Positions 7,316 through 9,761 of a stretch of 9,761 nt of DNA are shown here, piece by piece. The position numbers were made by a program, and so were the translations under genes. Position 1 is the first letter of the stretch. Each line of letters begins with the position of its first letter. Under the pieces are notes generated by a model. It worked only from the letters and a program-made list of their open reading frames with translations, searched no databases and was not told the DNA's origin. This stretch comes from Acidobacteriota bacterium (GTDB lineage Bacteria > Acidobacteriota > Blastocatellia > Pyrinomonadales > Pyrinomonadaceae). The stretch covers positions 1-9,761 of the forward strand of contig JADYZI010000325.1 in the NCBI GenBank assembly GCA_020853255.1. Direction: 5' to 3'.

Positions 7316-7353
7316 AAACAAAAGGCATGCCGCAAAAATGTTTGCGACATGCC
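7316..7353 (-). terminator. strong rho-independent-type terminator read on the minus strand
   Basis: On the minus strand GGCATG-T-CGCAAA, a 4-nt loop, then TTTGCG-G-CATGCC fold into a 13-bp stem (7324-7353) in which the central T:G is a wobble pair in RNA. TTTTGTTT follows at once. On the plus strand the same position is a C:A mismatch and no T-run follows, so the element is asymmetric and favours minus-strand transcription. No clear minus-strand gene precedes it. Confidence 0.65.
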
Positions 7354-7357
7354 AACC

Positions 7358-7600
7358 TCATTTTCGACTTCCACGCCTCTTAGAACCGCCAGCGGTTGCT
7401 GTTGGCGCCGTGAATCTGCAAGACTGCGGCGGCGTGACCGCAGTTGCCGGAATCTTCAGCGACGTCAGGCTATTTCTTGCAAGCAAGTTATTAAAGACTG
7501 CGATATCTCCCGGGACTGCTATGGGAAATTGCGTGACATTGAGACCAAAATGACAGGATTTGGCACTTTCCTGACAAAATCGGTTGGACCACCAGTGATC
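7358..7600 (-). other. minus-strand open frame without an ATG/GTG start; possible gene remnant or small RNA locus
   Basis: Eighty sense codons are open between an in-frame stop at 7601-7603 and a TGA at 7358-7360, which lies 5 nt before the strong minus-strand hairpin, a normal gene-end arrangement. The conceptual peptide contains FPIAVPGDIAVFNNLLARNS and then a Thr/Pro/Ala-rich, basic end (GGSKRRGSRK). The only in-frame start-type codon is a TTG about halfway along. I do not recognise a family. It could be a decayed gene, a non-coding RNA with this terminator, or chance. Confidence 0.25.
7534..7576. promoter_or_regulatory. three TGACA (TGTCA) boxes, candidate upstream activator site for the pilin gene
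   Basis: TGACA occurs at 7534-7538, 7551-7555 and 7572-7576, about 90-130 bp upstream of the -24/-12-like element. That is the usual position for enhancer binding by sigma-54 activators. PilR in Pseudomonas is known to recognise tandem TGTC-type motifs. Binding here is inference. Confidence 0.35.
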
Positions 7601-7665
7601 TCAACTTCACAACTTTATCGACCAACCCACTTCATTTACAGGGGTTAGGCCGAACAATGACCGTG

Positions 7666-7680
7666 TGGCACATCTTTTGA
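7666..7680 (+). promoter_or_regulatory. sigma-54-like -24/-12 promoter of the pilin gene
   Basis: TGGCAC at 7666-7671 and TTGA at 7677-7680 match the consensus TGGCAC-N5-TTGC with correct GG-to-G spacing; only the final C of the -12 box is changed (to A). A start near 7691 would give a leader of about 46 nt with GGGAGA 7 nt before the pilin ATG. Type IV pilin genes in several phyla use sigma-54 promoters, which supports the call. Confidence 0.5.
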
Positions 7681-7737
7681 TTTGTAACGGATATGCCCGA
7701 GCAGAGAACGTTCGAGCAAGACCCGGGAGATTGAACT

Positions 7738-8232
7738 ATGAAGGATCAAAAAGGGTTCTCACTTATCGAGCTTCTGATCGTGATAGTTATCATTGGCCTG
7801 ATCGCTGCGATCGCGGTACCAAACTTTCTTTCGTCACGACGGGCAGCGAACGAAGCCTCTGCCGTTACATCCCTCCGCGTCCTTCATGGGGCGCAGATGT
7901 CTTATCGGAATACTCAAGGCTCAGGAAATTTTGCCGCGGCGACGGGTGAACTCGGAACTTCAAACCTGATCGACGGAGAGTTGGGTTCCGGCACAAAAAG
8001 CGGGTATGAATTCGTGATCACGGCAAATGATACGACCGCCACTGAACCCGCGACATTCTCGATCAGCGCCGTTCCGTCAACGCCTTCCGGCATAACGCAA
8101 ACTGGGGTGCGAAATTTTTGTATTAGGACGGAGGGCGTTATATGGTTCGAATCGGACACGGCCCAACTTGGAACACACAACACATACGCGGAGTGCTCAG
8201 AAAGCAATCCGGCCATGCGTGCACTTCAATAG
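7738..8232 (+). CDS. type IV prepilin (PilA-like major or minor pilin)
   Basis: A 164-residue prepilin with a very short leader MKDQKG followed by FSLIELLIVIVIIG, the classic type III signal. PilD-type prepilin peptidase should cut between G6 and F7 and methylate F7, and Glu5 of the mature protein is present. The hydrophobic helix continues to about residue 31 (AVPNFLSSR). The globular part is small and Gly/Ser/Thr-rich, with GYEF at 89-92. C128 and C153 are the only cysteines and could form the C-terminal disulphide loop typical of pilins. GGGAGA 7 nt upstream supports the start. No pilus assembly genes (pilB, pilC, pilD, pilM-Q) are in the window, so this looks like a stand-alone pilin gene with its own promoter. 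It could also be a type II secretion pseudopilin, although the two-cysteine end and the isolated position favour a pilin. Confidence 0.92.
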   Translation: MKDQKGFSLIELLIVIVIIGLIAAIAVPNFLSSRRAANEASAVTSLRVLHGAQMSYRNTQGSGNFAAATGELGTSNLIDGELGSGTKSGYEFVITANDTTATEPATFSISAVPSTPSGITQTGVRNFCIRTEGVIWFESDTAQLGTHNTYAECSESNPAMRALQ

Positions 8233-8252
8233 AGAAGAGTGACATGGCCGGA
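8208..8252. terminator. 10-bp perfect inverted repeat at the pilin/hppA convergent ends
   Basis: TCCGGCCATG (8208-8217) and CATGGCCGGA (8243-8252) form a GC-rich 10-bp stem with a 25-nt loop that contains the pilin stop codon. It lies in the short gap between two convergent genes and probably marks the 3' end of one or both transcripts. No true U-tract follows on the plus strand; the minus strand has only a broken T-rich stretch (TTGCTTTCT). Confidence 0.5.
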
Positions 8253-8273
8253 ATCAAAAGACGAATGGTGTGA

Positions 8274-9761
8274 TCACTGCCCGATACCGTAGATATACGG
8301 CGCGATCACGAGCGATACGATCGACATCAACTTAATAAGAATATTCATCGACGGCCCCGAAGTATCTTTGAAAGGATCGCCTACCGTGTCTCCAGTAACG
8401 GATGCCTTGTGCGGTTCGCTCTTTTTGTAAAACATCTCACCGTTTATCAGAACGCCTTTTTCAAATGACTTCTTGGCATTGTCCCATGCGCCGCCCGCGT
8501 TCGACTGGAAGATACCCATCAGAACACCCGAAACAGTGACGCCGGCCAGCAGCCCGCCAAGCACCTCAGGTCCGAAAGTGAATCCAACAACAACCGGGGT
8601 GATCAGAGCGATCGCTCCCGGTACAAGCATTTCCCGAATTGATGCCTGGGTCGAGATCGCAACGCATTTTTCGTATTCGGGCTGGGCCTTGTACTCCATG
8701 ATCCCGGGTATCTCGCGAAACTGACGCCGCACTTCCTGCACCATATCCATTGCGGCCCGGCCAACCGCCTGTATGCACAACGCCGAAAATACGAACGGGA
8801 TCATTCCGCCGACAAACAAGCCGGCTAGTACATTCGCCTTGTAAATATCTATCCGATCTATGCCGGCAATACCTACAAAAGCTGCAAAAAGGGCTAGGGC
8901 TGTAAGGGCAGCGGACGCTATCGCGAAGCCCTTGCCTGTTGCTGCGGTCGTATTTCCAACAGCATCTAGATTATCGGTGCGCTCGCGAACTTCGGGTGGA
9001 AGCTGGCTCATTTCGGCAATGCCGCCTGCATTATCGGCTATCGGGCCGAAGGCGTCGATGGCAAGCTGCATCGCGGTAGTTGCCATCATTCCGGCGGCGG
9101 CGATGGCTACACCGTACAAACCCGCAAAATAGTATGACGCGACGATGCCGGCCGCAAGCGTGAGGATAGGGATGACAGTCGATTTCATGCCGACCGCGAG
9201 TCCGCCGATAATATTTGTGGCGTGGCCGGTCGAGGATTGCTGAACGATCGAGTCAACGGGCCTTTTGCCCATGGCCGTGTAGTATTCGGTCACATAGCTC
9301 ATCACGGCGCCGACGAGGCTGCCGACGACGATCGCCCAAAAGACGTCCATTCGCGTGAACGATGCACTGCGGAGGACGATGCTTCCCGCGGGCAGCATCC
9401 AATTGACGACAAAGAACGACGCGACTACGGTCATGATTATCGATGACCAGTTGCCGATATTCAGTGCATTCTGAACACTCGATCTCTCATCGCTGATCCT
9501 TACAAAAAACGTCGCAATGATCGAGAAAATAAGGCCGAGGCCGCAGATGACCATTGGCAAAAGTATCGGCGACAGGCCGCCAAAATCGTCGGTCACTTTT
9601 ATTTCTTGCCCAAGCACCATCGTCGCCAGTATTGTTGCCACGTAGGACCCGAAAAGGTCGGCTCCCATGCCGGCGACGTCGCCTACGTTGTCTCCAACAT
9701 TATCCGCGATGGTTGCAGGATTGCGGACGTCGTCCTCCGGTATGCCTGCTTCGACCTTACC
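8274..9761 (-). CDS. hppA: membrane-bound ion-translocating pyrophosphatase, K+-dependent type (N-terminus outside window)
   Basis: The visible 495 residues are the C-terminal two thirds of a membrane pyrophosphatase, which splits cytoplasmic pyrophosphate and pumps H+ or Na+ across the membrane. The frame runs off the right edge, so the first visible codon is not the start; roughly 200 residues are missing relative to common bacterial lengths. Substrate-site aspartates are visible in [11 protein letters not shown] (D24, D28), GADLF (D35), GPIADNAGG (D243) and near the end [13 protein letters not shown] (457-469). Many hydrophobic helices alternate with these loops. The signature [10 protein letters not shown] has Ala (visible residue 273) where K+-independent enzymes have Lys, so a K+-requiring enzyme is predicted. 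The DLFGSYVA helix lacks the gate Glu at both well-known positions, so the pumped ion cannot be assigned confidently. The C-terminus IYGIGQ is intact. Confidence 0.96.
   Translation of the reverse strand, partial: GKVEAGIPEDDVRNPATIADNVGDNVGDVAGMGADLFGSYVATILATMVLGQEIKVTDDFGGLSPILLPMVICGLGLIFSIIATFFVRISDERSSVQNALNIGNWSSIIMTVVASFFVVNWMLPAGSIVLRSASFTRMDVFWAIVVGSLVGAVMSYVTEYYTAMGKRPVDSIVQQSSTGHATNIIGGLAVGMKSTVIPILTLAAGIVASYYFAGLYGVAIAAAGMMATTAMQLAIDAFGPIADNAGGIAEMSQLPPEVRERTDNLDAVGNTTAATGKGFAIASAALTALALFAAFVGIAGIDRIDIYKANVLAGLFVGGMIPFVFSALCIQAVGRAAMDMVQEVRRQFREIPGIMEYKAQPEYEKCVAISTQASIREMLVPGAIALITPVVVGFTFGPEVLGGLLAGVTVSGVLMGIFQSNAGGAWDNAKKSFEKGVLINGEMFYKKSEPHKASVTGDTVGDPFKDTSGPSMNILIKLMSIVSLVIAPYIYGIGQ

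Larger units (their letters stand above)
7229..7737. other. 509-bp region without a convincing gene, rich in inverted repeats and promoter-like elements
   Basis: This region separates the minus-strand S41 gene from the plus-strand pilin. The left 125 bp holds three successive inverted repeats. The middle holds a minus-strand open frame without an ATG or GTG start. The right part holds TGACA boxes and a sigma-54-like element before the pilin. Plus-strand frames at 7313-7648 and 7338-7553 have no recognisable domain, no good ribosome binding site and Cys/Arg-rich composition, so they are not called genes. Confidence 0.6.

Noticed and set aside
7561..7575. Second TGGCAC match upstream of the pilin
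   Set aside because: At the correct spacing the -12 dinucleotide is AC instead of GC; the site at 7666-7680 fits much better.
7313..7648. Plus-strand open frames of 111 and 71 codons in the S41/pilin gap
   Set aside because: The starts have no proper ribosome binding site, the composition is Arg/Cys-rich and unlike the neighbours, and they overlap hairpins and the TGACA boxes.
7505..7731. Long-range 10-bp inverted repeat ATCTCCCGGG / CCCGGGAGAT covering the pilin Shine-Dalgarno
   Set aside because: The arms are more than 200 bp apart with a self-palindromic CCCGGG core, so chance is likely; the distal arm also lies upstream of the proposed transcription start.
1..9761. Undescribed defence, mobile or secondary-metabolite system
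   Set aside because: All confident genes belong to familiar housekeeping, exported-hydrolase, pilin or ion-pump families; no transposase, integrase, nuclease, toxin-antitoxin or repeat array was seen.

Overview
The window looks like an ordinary chromosomal stretch of a free-living, Gram-negative-type bacterium with mid-range base composition. The exported M28 and S41 peptidases, the CubicO-type hydrolase, the short PilA-like pilin and the K+-type membrane pyrophosphatase together suggest Acidobacteriota, possibly class Blastocatellia. That placement is inferred from protein style; there is no marker RNA gene here. I see no CRISPR array, insertion sequence, phage gene, tRNA or rRNA, and no convincing new multi-gene defence or mobile system.

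Layout. Positions 1-3022 (minus strand) hold a compact three-gene unit, read right to left: an M28 metallopeptidase, an NTF2-like small exported protein and a CubicO/beta-lactamase-fold serine hydrolase that runs off the left edge. The genes are joined by a 23-nt gap with a strong ribosome binding site and then by an ATGA stop/start overlap. Positions 3166-4161 (minus) encode an exported beta-propeller with YVTN-type repeats. It diverges from carA (4401-5549, plus), the glutaminase subunit of carbamoyl-phosphate synthetase. The gap between them holds two direct repeats and a 12-bp palindrome, and carA may be leaderless. carA converges on an exported S41 peptidase (5609-7228, minus).

Positions 7229-7737 are the longest stretch without a clear gene and the most interesting part of the window. 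They hold three consecutive inverted repeats, including a terminator-like hairpin that is best formed in minus-strand RNA although no clear minus-strand gene precedes it. They also hold a start-less minus-strand open frame that ends 5 nt before that hairpin, and a sigma-54-like -24/-12 element with three upstream TGACA boxes in front of a type IV prepilin (7738-8232, plus). The pilin converges on hppA (minus, running off the right edge), a membrane pyrophosphatase with the K+-dependent signature but lacking the gate glutamate at both well-known positions of the visible helix.

Functionally, the minus-strand hydrolases look like periplasmic or secreted peptide and cell-wall-related enzymes. carA supplies carbamoyl phosphate for arginine and pyrimidine synthesis, and hppA couples cytoplasmic pyrophosphate hydrolysis to ion pumping. 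Apart from the three-gene unit, the neighbours do not form an obvious pathway.
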